Positions 26,141-34,068 of a stretch of 64,000 bases of DNA are shown piece by piece. Numbering within the stretch: the stretch's first letter is position 1; every line of letters starts with the position of its first letter. Source of the stretch: Sphingomonas sp. R647 (GTDB lineage: Bacteria > Pseudomonadota > Alphaproteobacteria > Sphingomonadales > Sphingomonadaceae). A model generated the notes under the pieces. The model saw only the letters and a list, made by a program, of their open reading frames with translations, was not told where the DNA came from and searched no databases. A program made the translations under genes and the position numbers. The stretch covers positions 1 to 64,000 of the forward strand of contig NZ_JAIQXT010000006.1 in NCBI RefSeq assembly GCF_020177055.1, read 5' to 3'.

Positions 26141-27874
26141 GTGGACCGCACCGGCCTTTACGGTCTGTTTGATCTGGGGGGCGCGAGCGTTGATGCGCGT
26201 GCCGCCGCGGTTCTTGGATTACTGGTCGATGCCGATACCGCGTCAGGGTTGGGCACGCCCGTGGACCTTGCCGATCCGGGCGCAGCTCAAATGGATCGCA
26301 GCGGCGCTCACCTTACCTTGTTCCTAGGTCGACTGGATGAAGCCGAACCGGTCGCGGCCCGGCTCGGCTTGCCCGGCGGGACCGGCGACCTCGAAATTGC
26401 CCGGGCGGCGCTGCTCCGTTTTGGCCCCGATGCCCGCAACATGCTATTTGGCGAGTGGATGATCGCGCATTGGGACGGGCGCGCGCTGGTGCTGGCCAGT
26501 TCAATCGCATTGCGCGATCCGCTATTCTACGCGGTGCGCGGGTCACGCATCGCGATCGGCCCCGACCTGCGCCAACTCAGCCAGATCGACTGGGTCGGCG
26601 ATCGCTTCGACCCGAGCGGCTTGCTTGCCGCGATGGGCTATGGCTGGGTCCGTGCCGCAATCGGCCTGCCAACGCCGATCGCCGGCGTGTGTGCGCTGCA
26701 TCCCGGAGCCTATGTGTCGATCGATCGCACGGGGACGCGCATGGCGCCGCCGCCGGTCATCGACGCCGTTACAGGCTGGCGTGGTGACCTTGAGAGCGCA
26801 ATGGCCGAAGCGGAGGCACTCATGCTCCGCATCGTGCGCCAGCGCATGGTCGGCGGGGCCTACAGCTGCCTGCTCAGCGGCGGGCTCGATTCGTCGACAC
26901 TCGCCTGGCTGACCGCGAACAATCTGCGGCCGGATGAGCAGCTGCACTTCCTGACCAGTGCCGCGAGCGGGCCGGGCCAGGTCGATGAGGTGCGCGAGGC
27001 GGCAATCGTTGCGGGGCATCTTGGCGTTTCGCATGTGCCGGTATGCGCAGCCATGGATGCTGGTCCGTACCGGCCCGGGGCAGATCATTTCCGGACGTCG
27101 AATGGTCCCAGCCTCAGTTTCCGTCACTATCTCTACGACCGGCTGATCGCAACGAGCCGCACGGTTGGCGCGCCGTTGCTATTCGATGGACTTTTCGGTG
27201 AACTCACCTTCACAAATTCACGGCCGCTGTACGGCGAACGCGTCGGTATCAGACAGGCGCTGCGTCGCATGCGCAACGCCTGGCGTGATCCCGGCATGAG
27301 GGGACCGGACGCGCTTTTCCACGTCAATCTTGCCCGCCATTGGCTAGACCGACTTCCACCGGACATTGCGGAGGCTAGCCGGCGTCGGCCCGGACCTGAG
27401 CGCCTGCCGTCGCGACGCGATCTATGGGGCGTGAGCGGTGCCTTTGCCAAAGCGCATCGGGCGACGGCGCAGCTTGACCTGGGTCGGGTGCGCCACGTGC
27501 TGCCGTTCCGCGATCCGCGGTTGATTGCATTGTTCGCGGCCTTTCCGGCGAAGATGCTGTATCCCGAGCCAGGCGCACGGACTCCGGCACGGCAGTTGCT
27601 GAGCGGCAAGCTACCGGATTCGATCCGGTTGCGGGGCAAGGGTCCGGGGATCGCGCCCGATTATGCAGAGCGCCTCAGGTCGGAAGCTGGCGCGGCCCGC
27701 GTGCGGATCCCCCTGTTTCGCCAGGCAGGCGCGGACGAGTGGATCGACCTTGCCGCGCTCGACCGCGGACTTGCGCGAAATGGGGCGGGAGTCAGTACCT
27801 TCGGCGAAGCGACCCGAACCCAGTTGACCGCCCTTGCCGGCGAGTTCTTCGTCTGGTGGCGCGGCCTGTCATGA
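26141..27874 (+). CDS. Lasso peptide macrolactam synthetase (asparagine synthetase homologue, C protein)
   Basis: A 577-residue asparagine-synthetase-like enzyme. The N-terminal amidohydrolase-like half begins MDRTGLYGLFDLGG and lacks the catalytic Cys2, as in lasso cyclases. The ATP-pyrophosphatase motif is S246-G-G-L-D-S251 (LLSGGLDSSTLAW). In lasso synthesis this protein adenylates the ring Asp/Glu side chain and closes the macrolactam on Gly1. GTG at 26141 follows a GGGGGA ribosome binding site. Its 3' end overlaps the convergent kinase gene by 6 bases. A primary asparagine synthetase is less likely given the missing Cys and the neighbours. Confidence 0.88.
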   Translation: MDRTGLYGLFDLGGASVDARAAAVLGLLVDADTASGLGTPVDLADPGAAQMDRSGAHLTLFLGRLDEAEPVAARLGLPGGTGDLEIARAALLRFGPDARNMLFGEWMIAHWDGRALVLASSIALRDPLFYAVRGSRIAIGPDLRQLSQIDWVGDRFDPSGLLAAMGYGWVRAAIGLPTPIAGVCALHPGAYVSIDRTGTRMAPPPVIDAVTGWRGDLESAMAEAEALMLRIVRQRMVGGAYSCLLSGGLDSSTLAWLTANNLRPDEQLHFLTSAASGPGQVDEVREAAIVAGHLGVSHVPVCAAMDAGPYRPGADHFRTSNGPSLSFRHYLYDRLIATSRTVGAPLLFDGLFGELTFTNSRPLYGERVGIRQALRRMRNAWRDPGMRGPDALFHVNLARHWLDRLPPDIAEASRRRPGPERLPSRRDLWGVSGAFAKAHRATAQLDLGRVRHVLPFRDPRLIALFAAFPAKMLYPEPGARTPARQLLSGKLPDSIRLRGKGPGIAPDYAERLRSEAGAARVRIPLFRQAGADEWIDLAALDRGLARNGAGVSTFGEATRTQLTALAGEFFVWWRGLS

Positions 27875-28780
27875 TGGCGTGAAGCTGCGACCCAGCGTCA
27901 GTGCATCCTGTGCACGCTGCTCATGTTCCGCGTGGCCACCCCTCGCCACACCCGGAAACCCGACGACCGGCAGAAAATCTGCCAATTTCAACAGCGCGCG
28001 CTGGCGTTCAGGATGGTTGGGCAGCGCTGCGAGCCAGGCCGGCCGAAAGAGATGGCGGGCGAGAAATTGCGCGCGGGCCACAGGCGCGAGGGTGCCGGGC
28101 GGAAGCCCGAGCGCGATCACCCCAGCCAGCGGATATGCCCCAGCATCGAACCGCGCGCGGAGCCTTAGCACCTGCTTGCCGCGCGTCTCCCGCAATGGCA
28201 GGTCCAGCACCTCGCCTTCGGTCCATGCGGCGACGACGGGATCAAGACGGATCGTCGTCCGTCCCGGCAGGATGACCGGATCCAGCGCATCGACAGGATC
28301 GCACCGGATCGCGGACAGGTCGTCGCTCAGCAGGCGCGCGCCCGCCGCGATCAGGCCGGCGGTAAGGCTCGATTTCCCCGCCCCGGCCGCTCCCGCGATC
28401 AGCAAGGCGCGCCCGTCGATCGCGACCGCACACGCATGCATCGGGATCAAGCCGCGCCACGCCAGCAGATGCGCAACGACGGTGCCATAAAATGCGTGCG
28501 GCAAGGCACCAGTCCAGGTCGGCCCAGGCAGATAATCGACCCGGTTTCCGTCGACCATGTCGAAAATCGCCTGATCCCGCCACGGGAACCGGGTGCCATC
28601 GGTAAACAAGGCGCCTGCGCGCACCGGGGCGACATGCTCCCGCTGCGCGAGCGCGGCGCTGCGCCGGATCAGGACATCGGCCGTTTGCGCATCATCGCCA
28701 TTGGCGAACTGAACCAGCGGAAGATCGCTACGCCACACCAGGCCATAGGCATGGCCGCAAAAGCGCGAGTCAGCCGGCAC
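27869..28780 (-). CDS. HPr-kinase-like protein 1 of the lasso cluster
   Basis: A 303-residue protein related to HPr kinase/phosphorylase. The P-loop is IAGAAGAGKSSLTAGL (about residues 129-144), preceded by an HACAV segment and followed by the acidic GARLLSDDLSAIR, typical of the family. Homologues in lasso clusters, for example that of paeninodin, phosphorylate the C-terminal Ser of the precursor. The precursor here ends in Ser, so it is a candidate kinase. It overlaps B1 by 11 bases and is last in the operon. Confidence 0.8.
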   Translation of the reverse strand: MPADSRFCGHAYGLVWRSDLPLVQFANGDDAQTADVLIRRSAALAQREHVAPVRAGALFTDGTRFPWRDQAIFDMVDGNRVDYLPGPTWTGALPHAFYGTVVAHLLAWRGLIPMHACAVAIDGRALLIAGAAGAGKSSLTAGLIAAGARLLSDDLSAIRCDPVDALDPVILPGRTTIRLDPVVAAWTEGEVLDLPLRETRGKQVLRLRARFDAGAYPLAGVIALGLPPGTLAPVARAQFLARHLFRPAWLAALPNHPERQRALLKLADFLPVVGFPGVARGGHAEHEQRAQDALTLGRSFTPS

Positions 28781-29039
28781 GTGCGAGCTGCTGCACCTCC
28801 ATCTCGGCCAGCGTGCGCTGGACCGCCGCTGCGCAGGCGTCAGGCGCGACCGCGAATTGCGCGGTCAGGCTTGCCGTGATCTCGTCCTGCGTGCTCGGAA
28901 CTTCCAGCGCGTTCCAGATCGCATGAGCCGTCTCGTTCAGCGAGACGTAGGCGCCATTGCCGATGTTCACCATCACGAAGCTGTCTTCGATCGCGGAGCC
29001 CACCCAGTCGTCGTTCCGCGTCCATTTTGCGTCGCTCAT
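28770..29039 (-). CDS. Lasso peptide B1 protein (PqqD-like RRE)
   Basis: An 89-residue PqqD-family protein with the recognition-element fold: a beta-hairpin region VMVNIGNGAYVSLNETAHAIW followed by helices in the second half. In split B1/B2 systems B1 binds the leader peptide, usually through a YxxP motif, and presents it to the B2 protease. The precursor carries W-x-x-P in the same place. It overlaps its upstream neighbour by 4 bases (ATGA) and the downstream kinase by 11, showing a tight operon. No PQQ genes are nearby, so a PQQ role is unlikely. Confidence 0.85.
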   Translation of the reverse strand: MSDAKWTRNDDWVGSAIEDSFVMVNIGNGAYVSLNETAHAIWNALEVPSTQDEITASLTAQFAVAPDACAAAVQRTLAEMEVQQLARAG

Positions 29040-29881
29040 TCGATCTCTTCCCCCATCCCGATCCGGTCAAGCAGTGTCCATTCCGCCGGGGTCAGCGGCG
29101 CCGCCCCCGCACGTCGCCGCCAGCTATAGTGCGGGATTGCGCCCGCGAGTAGGGTGGCATCGCGTAAAACCTCGGCCGTTCGGCCAAGCAATGCCGGGAC
29201 GCGCGGCCTGTGCCGGTGCGTGAGCAGGGACGCGACCGCCGCAACCGGATCAAGCCTTGCGAAACAGGCTTCGCCCTCGGTGCGCGCGTCGAGTTTCAGG
29301 ATCGCGGCAATCGGCGCGCTGGCGAGTGACTGACACGCATGCACCGATACAAACTGCCGCCCGCTTCCGGCATTGCGCGCGGCAAACCAGCCGCCGCCAA
29401 GCCCGCTCGCTCGCGTGCCGGTGTCGCGCGAAAAGGCGATCGTATCGTCGCCGATCAGCGCCGCACCTGCCCCGGTCAGCTGCGCCAGAATCGTCGATTT
29501 GCCGCTGCCCGATGCGCCGGCGATCGCAAGTGCGCCACCACCGCGAAGCCGAACCGCCCCGGCGTGCAGCACGAACCGGTCGCGCAACCACAACCAGGCG
29601 GGAAGCGCGGTGGCGACGAGCATGCCTGGCACTATGTCTAGAGGTGCATCCGGATCGGGGGCGACGGTGATCGCATGCGCCGAAATCCGATAGCTGGCGA
29701 CGCCGGGACATACAAAGCACAGGCCGTCATGCGTCAGCGCATAAACCGGCGCGTTTGCGGTCGATTGCGGCGGCTCCAGCCCGATCACGAGATCGGGCGG
29801 ACCGTCGCGATCATCCACGACTGCGCCGGGAACCGCGAGCTGCGACTCCAACCGCAGCCCGTAGCCGGTCAACCGCGGCAT
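29036..29881 (-). CDS. HPr-kinase-like protein 2 of the lasso cluster
   Basis: A 281-residue protein with an HPr-kinase-type P-loop, IAGASGSGKSTILAQL (about residues 120-135), preceded by VLHAGAVRL and followed by GAALIGDDTIAF. It is clearly related to the neighbouring kinase-like protein but diverged, especially at the ends. One may be catalytic and one accessory, or they may form a heteromer or act on different residues. It lies just upstream of B1 with a 4-base overlap. Confidence 0.78.
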   Translation of the reverse strand: MPRLTGYGLRLESQLAVPGAVVDDRDGPPDLVIGLEPPQSTANAPVYALTHDGLCFVCPGVASYRISAHAITVAPDPDAPLDIVPGMLVATALPAWLWLRDRFVLHAGAVRLRGGGALAIAGASGSGKSTILAQLTGAGAALIGDDTIAFSRDTGTRASGLGGGWFAARNAGSGRQFVSVHACQSLASAPIAAILKLDARTEGEACFARLDPVAAVASLLTHRHRPRVPALLGRTAEVLRDATLLAGAIPHYSWRRRAGAAPLTPAEWTLLDRIGMGEEIE

Positions 29882-29888
29882 CGACCGG

Positions 29889-31094
29889 TCAGCCCGGCCA
29901 GATGTCGAACGCGACGCAAATGCGCCGCTCGGCGGCGCCGTGCGGGAAGGTGCGGTGGTAGCAATGCGACGGGAACAGCATCACCGTGCCCGCAGTCGGC
30001 CGGACGATGGTGCTGCCGAATGCCTGTGCCGCATCGTCGCCGACCATGTCCTCGGGAATGCCGAAGGCGATACAGCCGGCCGCGTCGGTCCCGGTCGCGA
30101 TCCCCTCAGGGATCTGGACATAATAGACGCCACTCAACCAGCCAAACTGGTGGACGTGCCAGGTTTCGAACCCGGTGCTTTCGGTGATGACGCACCAGCT
30201 GTGCAAGATCCCTGCGCGGGGTTGGGCGCGCAGCCAGGGATGATCGTCCGCCGCCAGCGACACGAGATGCGCATCGATCGTCCCGGCAAGCCCATCGAGC
30301 AGTTGGCGGATGCGCGGTGACTCCCCCGTCGCAGGCGCATCGATCCGCCAGGTTTGTTCGGACGCGCTGCCGTAGCGTTCATAGCGCAGCCCCGGATGGG
30401 TCAGCAGTTCGGCGGCGAGTGCCGCGTTGAAGGTGTCGAGATCGTCGAACCCTGCGGGCGTGCCAAGCATGCCGCGATAGGCGAACCGATCCCACCCATC
30501 CTGTTCGCGCGCGGCGTCGATCCGGCCGAGCTGGGCCAGCGCCAGCGTCTGCGCCGCGAACAGGCGCGAATGGCCCACCCCCTGCGCATCGAGCTGCGCC
30601 ATCTCGTCGAGCACGCGTTCGGGAGCGCCGCTGTCGAAATAGAGGCTGGCGAGCCGCTTGCATGCATCCTTGTTGCGCGGATCATGCGCCAACGCCTGTC
30701 TCAGGCTCTGCTCCGCAGCTTCAATGTGGCCCAGGCGCCGCTGAGCCTTGCCGCGCGCGGCCAGCGCGGCGGCACGCTGAGGGCCCTGATCGGCGCGCTC
30801 GAACGCTACCGTCGCGAGCGCAGCGGCGCGCGCTGTATCGTCAGGTCGCTCCACCGACATATGCGCATTGGCAAGGACCAGCACTTCGGCGAAGTCGAGG
30901 CTGTCGGGGTCGATGTCGGCGTAGAGCGCGATGACATCGTCGAACCGGTCGTTGCGCATGAGCAGCACTGCCAGCCGGGCGCGCAACAGCGAAGAGGCGG
31001 GATTGCGGGCATAGGCGGTCTGCACCAGCGCGCATTCATCGGCCCCGGTGATCCGCTTGCCCACTTCATGGTCGATCGTCATATGATCGGTCAT
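29889..31094 (-). CDS. TPR / 2-oxoglutarate-Fe(II) oxygenase family protein
   Basis: A 401-residue protein. The first half has helical TPR-like repeats (about 15-190, e.g. RRLGHIEAAEQSLRQALAHDPRNKDACK). The second half is a 2OG-Fe(II) oxygenase domain with a His-x-His (TWHVHQFGWLSGVYYVQ) and a distal His and Arg (FPSHCYHRTFPHG) of the jelly-roll fold. Such enzymes usually hydroxylate their target. It is the first gene of the minus-strand lasso operon, 7 bases before the second kinase, so a tailoring step on the peptide is possible. The first metal ligand is not a textbook H-x-D, so activity is not certain. Confidence 0.78.
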   Translation of the reverse strand: MTDHMTIDHEVGKRITGADECALVQTAYARNPASSLLRARLAVLLMRNDRFDDVIALYADIDPDSLDFAEVLVLANAHMSVERPDDTARAAALATVAFERADQGPQRAAALAARGKAQRRLGHIEAAEQSLRQALAHDPRNKDACKRLASLYFDSGAPERVLDEMAQLDAQGVGHSRLFAAQTLALAQLGRIDAAREQDGWDRFAYRGMLGTPAGFDDLDTFNAALAAELLTHPGLRYERYGSASEQTWRIDAPATGESPRIRQLLDGLAGTIDAHLVSLAADDHPWLRAQPRAGILHSWCVITESTGFETWHVHQFGWLSGVYYVQIPEGIATGTDAAGCIAFGIPEDMVGDDAAQAFGSTIVRPTAGTVMLFPSHCYHRTFPHGAAERRICVAFDIWPG

Positions 31095-31212
31095 GCGCCC
31101 TCCGCCTCGCCCATTGGCACCGCACGATGGGCGGTGCTAGTGCATGCCGTGGAACCCCCGGCGTCACAAGCCGAAATGCAGTGGCCGATTTGCAGTGGAT
31201 GGAGATGGTTAC

Positions 31213-31710
31213 GTGTCGCGCACCGCGATAATTGCGCGCAAATTGGCCGTGGCGCGACGCCAGCCGGCCTTCGTGCTGCTGTGGCTGCTGCCCGCGTGGC
31301 TGCTGATCGGCATGTCATCCGCGTTGATCGCGATCGTGCCGTTCCGCCGCATCGCGCCGTTGTTGGGTGTCAATCTCGGCGCGACCGCGCATCGCCCAGC
31401 CGCGACGCCGCAGCAAGTGGCACGCGCACGGTTGATCGGGAGGGCCGTGTCGATCGCGGCATCCTACGCCCCGTTCCGATCGAACTGCCTGCCGCAGGCG
31501 ATGGCGGCGAAAGCGCTATGCGCCTTGTGGCGCGTGCCATGCGCGGTGATTTTGGGGATTGAGCGGGCGCGTCCCGAGGGCGAACTGCGGGCCCACGCCT
31601 GGACCAGTTGCGGCGACGCAGTGCCGACAGGCGGCGGACATTGCTTCACGACGCACGTGCCGCTGTCCTGCTTCGTGCCCGCCGGAGAGGCGGCGTCGCT
31701 TCAGCGCTGA
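31213..31710 (+). CDS. Lasso peptide biosynthesis B2 protease
   Basis: A 165-residue transglutaminase-like cysteine protease. The catalytic Cys (C92 in SNCLPQAMAAKAL) and His (H128 in AHAWTSCG) fit the lasso B2 family, which cuts the leader just after the conserved Thr-x pair. An N-terminal membrane helix (about 20-42) is visible. The GTG at 31213 follows GGAG by 8 bases; an upstream ATG at 31144 would only add 23 odd residues. The gene diverges from the oxygenase-kinase-B1 operon and overlaps the GNAT gene by 10 bases at its 3' end. Confidence 0.87.
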   Translation: MSRTAIIARKLAVARRQPAFVLLWLLPAWLLIGMSSALIAIVPFRRIAPLLGVNLGATAHRPAATPQQVARARLIGRAVSIAASYAPFRSNCLPQAMAAKALCALWRVPCAVILGIERARPEGELRAHAWTSCGDAVPTGGGHCFTTHVPLSCFVPAGEAASLQR

Positions 31711-32219
31711 ACCGGCGCGCGATGCATTTCGGCGAACGCGGCCCAAGGGTCGGGTTCGGTCTCAACGAACCCCAGTCTTTCGTAGATCTGACGCGCCGGA
31801 TTGCCGACCTGGACCTCCAGCGTCGCGGTTAAGCCATTCGCGTCGGCGGCCGCGAGCCAGGCGGCCAGCAGATGTCCGCCGGCGCCGATACCGCGATGCT
31901 CGGGACGTACCGCGATATCGACAAGATGCGTGCCCGCGCCGTGCCATGCGACCAGAATATGCCCGATCGGCGCGCCATCGCGGGTTACGATCCGGTGCAT
32001 TGCGTCGGGATGCGCCGCATCATGCGCTGCGCGCTGAAACTCGGCCTGCTGCACGAGCATCGCTTCGGAAAGAAGGCCCTGCATCGGCGAGCAGGCAATG
32101 GCGCAGGCGATCAAAAATTCCACGTCGCCTGATGTACGCGGTCGGCACTGAAGGTCACCGGCGCGCGCGCCAAAGGCGGCATCGAAGGCAGCGGCAGGGT
32201 CGGTTTCGAAATGGCTCAA
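31701..32219 (-). CDS. GNAT family N-acetyltransferase
   Basis: A 172-residue acyltransferase with the acetyl-CoA-binding loop VRPEHRGIGAGGHLL and the C-terminal NPARQIYERLGFVE of the GNAT fold. It would transfer an acetyl or similar group to an amine. The substrate is unknown. It converges on the B2 gene with a 10-base overlap, so it may belong to the cluster, but GNATs are common everywhere. Confidence 0.88.
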   Translation of the reverse strand: MSHFETDPAAAFDAAFGARAGDLQCRPRTSGDVEFLIACAIACSPMQGLLSEAMLVQQAEFQRAAHDAAHPDAMHRIVTRDGAPIGHILVAWHGAGTHLVDIAVRPEHRGIGAGGHLLAAWLAAADANGLTATLEVQVGNPARQIYERLGFVETEPDPWAAFAEMHRAPVQR

Positions 32220-32285
32220 CGATCAACCCTTGTACCGCGCGATCCGGCAGTTGATTGCGCCGAATTTCCATTTAGGGTGCGCGGC

Positions 32286-32600
32286 ATGACCACTGAACTC
32301 ATCCCCCGCCCGATGGTGATCGAGGAATTCCAGCCGCACGTCGGCAAGCTGTTCCGCCTCGATTGCGAACCGCGCAATGTCGATATCACGTTGTTGAGTG
32401 CGACGCCGCTGACCAACCATCGCCCGTCGATGCGACCGCCATTCCGGCTGATGTTCCATTCGGATCCGATGGTTCAGCTTGGTACCGGCATCTACGCGAT
32501 GCGTAGCGGGTCGTTCGGGCCGGATATGGTCTATATCGAGCAGACGATGCCCCCGGCCGACGCGGTTCCGGGCCATTATTATCAGGCCGTCTTCAACTGA
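32286..32600 (+). CDS. DUF6916-like small protein
   Basis: A 104-residue protein. The opening (EEFQPHVGKLFRLDC) and the closing segment (VYIEQTMPPADAVPGHYYQAVFN) resemble DUF6916, which is usually found next to tail-collar proteins, as here. Function is unknown. The ATG at 32286 gives MTTELIPRP. Confidence 0.65.
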   Translation: MTTELIPRPMVIEEFQPHVGKLFRLDCEPRNVDITLLSATPLTNHRPSMRPPFRLMFHSDPMVQLGTGIYAMRSGSFGPDMVYIEQTMPPADAVPGHYYQAVFN

Positions 32601-32602
32601 GG

Positions 32603-32626
32603 CCCGCCGGGATTTCTCCCGGCGGG
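32603..32626. terminator. Hairpin between convergent genes
   Basis: CCCGCCGGG at 32603-32611 pairs perfectly with CCCGGCGGG at 32618-32626 around a 6-base loop. It lies in the 33-base gap between the DUF6916-like gene and the convergent tail-collar gene. It could end transcription in both directions, although no U-run follows on either strand. Confidence 0.6.
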
Positions 32627-32633
32627 AAACGCT

Positions 32634-33227
32634 TCAGTTGCGCGACGGAAAGATACCGAACAGCGCGATGACCGGGCTCATCACCAGATAAGGCTGCATC
32701 GTCGAGTGCGGCTGGCTTCCGCCGGCGATCTGAGTGTTGCCTGCGACATTGACGCCAGCCAGCGGCACCTTCGTCGCAGGGTCCCCGGTCGCGGCTGGCA
32801 CGTAGAATCGGGGGATCATGTCCGGCGATGGTGCCGTGTCCACCCCGCGCGCGAGATAAGCGCCGGCCTGAGGCGACTGTTCGGTCGCCTTTAGATTAAC
32901 CGCGCTCAGCGTACCGGTCGCTCCAGCCATCGAGTGGGCGTGCATCGGCATCTGGGTGCTGGCCAACGTAACGTTCTCGGTACCGGCCACTTCACCCATG
33001 GAGTATGTGCTCAGCCCTGGCCCCGATCCCTGGCCAATCGCTGTCCGACCTTGCAGGTCGGGTAGCGCAAAGGTCGTCTGACCATTGCCACCGTAGGTCG
33101 TGCCGATTAGCGAAAACAGAGCAGTATTCTGCGCAATTGCCTGGATTTGGCCCGCACAAAACGCCCAGTTTCGCGGCGGGAAATTGTACGGAACGGTCAT
33201 GATTGTTGCAATGAACGGCGTTGCCAT
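32634..33227 (-). CDS. Phage tail-collar domain protein, copy A
   Basis: A 197-residue protein of the microcystin-dependent-protein/tail-collar family. Conserved pieces are PRNWAFCAGQ near the start, NTALFSLIGTTYGGNGQTTFALPDLQGR (by motif) and the C-terminal GGSQPHSTMQPYLVM. It is about 70% like the next gene. The family is found in phage tail fibres and in secreted bacterial proteins; here there are no other phage genes. The ATG at 33227 starts MATPFIATI. Confidence 0.88.
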   Translation of the reverse strand: MATPFIATIMTVPYNFPPRNWAFCAGQIQAIAQNTALFSLIGTTYGGNGQTTFALPDLQGRTAIGQGSGPGLSTYSMGEVAGTENVTLASTQMPMHAHSMAGATGTLSAVNLKATEQSPQAGAYLARGVDTAPSPDMIPRFYVPAATGDPATKVPLAGVNVAGNTQIAGGSQPHSTMQPYLVMSPVIALFGIFPSRN

Positions 33228-33313
33228 CGGAGCCCCCAATATTCATCGGACCGTTAAGGCCCATCTCCTGCGTAGATCAGTATCGCGCCGGCACATCGCC
33301 GGCCCGATGCAAA

Positions 33314-33907
33314 TCAGTTACGCGACGGGAAAATACCAGTCAGTGCGATACACTGGTTGAGCACCAGATACGGCTGCATCGTCGAGAAGGGCTGGCTGCC
33401 GCCCGCAATCTGGGTGTTCCCGGCAACATTCACGCCGGCCAGCGGGACCTTTGCCGCGGGATCACCCACAGAAGCGGGCAGATAAATTTCGGGGATCGAG
33501 TCCGGCTGTGGCGCCGTATCGACACCGCGTGCCAGATAGCCACCGGCCGGGGGATTCTGTTCCGTCGCCTTGAGGTTGATTGCGCTGAGCGTACCCGTCA
33601 CGCCCGAAAGCGAGTGGACGTGCTGCGGCATCTGGGTGCTCAACAGGGTCGTCGTTTCAGTGCCTGCCACTTCGCCGATCGAACGAAATGAGAGGCCCGG
33701 ACCTTGCCCCTGACCCAACACCACGCGACCGCGAAGGTCAGGAAGCGCGAAGGTCGTCTGACCGTTTCCGCCATAGGTCGTCCCGAGCAGCGAAAACAGC
33801 GCAGTGTTCTGCGCGATCGACAAGATCTGACCCTGTGCCAGCGCATAGCCTACGGGCGCAAAGTTAAACCCGAAGGTTGCAACCTGGCCAATGAACGGCT
33901 CCGTCAT
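33314..33907 (-). CDS. Phage tail-collar domain protein, copy B
   Basis: A 197-residue paralogue of the protein at 32634-33227, with the same length and the same motifs, NTALFSLLGTTYGGNGQ and GGSQPFSTMQPYLVL. The two are tandem duplicates 86 bases apart. Such pairs often sit with DUF6916, GNAT and sulfotransferase genes in proteobacteria, as here. Role is unknown; a surface or secreted binding protein is possible. Confidence 0.88.
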   Translation of the reverse strand: MTEPFIGQVATFGFNFAPVGYALAQGQILSIAQNTALFSLLGTTYGGNGQTTFALPDLRGRVVLGQGQGPGLSFRSIGEVAGTETTTLLSTQMPQHVHSLSGVTGTLSAINLKATEQNPPAGGYLARGVDTAPQPDSIPEIYLPASVGDPAAKVPLAGVNVAGNTQIAGGSQPFSTMQPYLVLNQCIALTGIFPSRN

Positions 33908-34068
33908 AGTGATCCCCCCAGAAATGAAGGCCGATCCCCGTGATCCGACCTTTGTTCAAATACTTAATCTGCATGACCTGCAAAGGCTTCCGCTAACACA
34001 ACGCGCGAAGGCCCATCGACGCGGGACCTTAGCGGGGACGCTAATCAAGTCAATAACATCGAAACCAT

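Noticed and set aside
26141-27874. Housekeeping asparagine synthetase AsnB
   Set aside because: The catalytic Cys2 of the glutaminase domain is missing, the protein starts with GTG in a RiPP cluster, and its neighbours are lasso genes.
28770-29039. PqqD of pyrroloquinoline quinone synthesis
   Set aside because: There are no pqqA, B, C or E genes, and lasso C, B2 and precursor genes surround it, so it is better called lasso B1.
31095-31212. Second lasso precursor in the divergent gap before B2
   Set aside because: No short frame there has both a leader motif and a Gly-start core with Asp or Glu at 7-9.
32634-33907. Prophage remnant
   Set aside because: Only tail-collar domain genes are present. 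No capsid, terminase, integrase or lysis gene is near, and this family is common outside phages.
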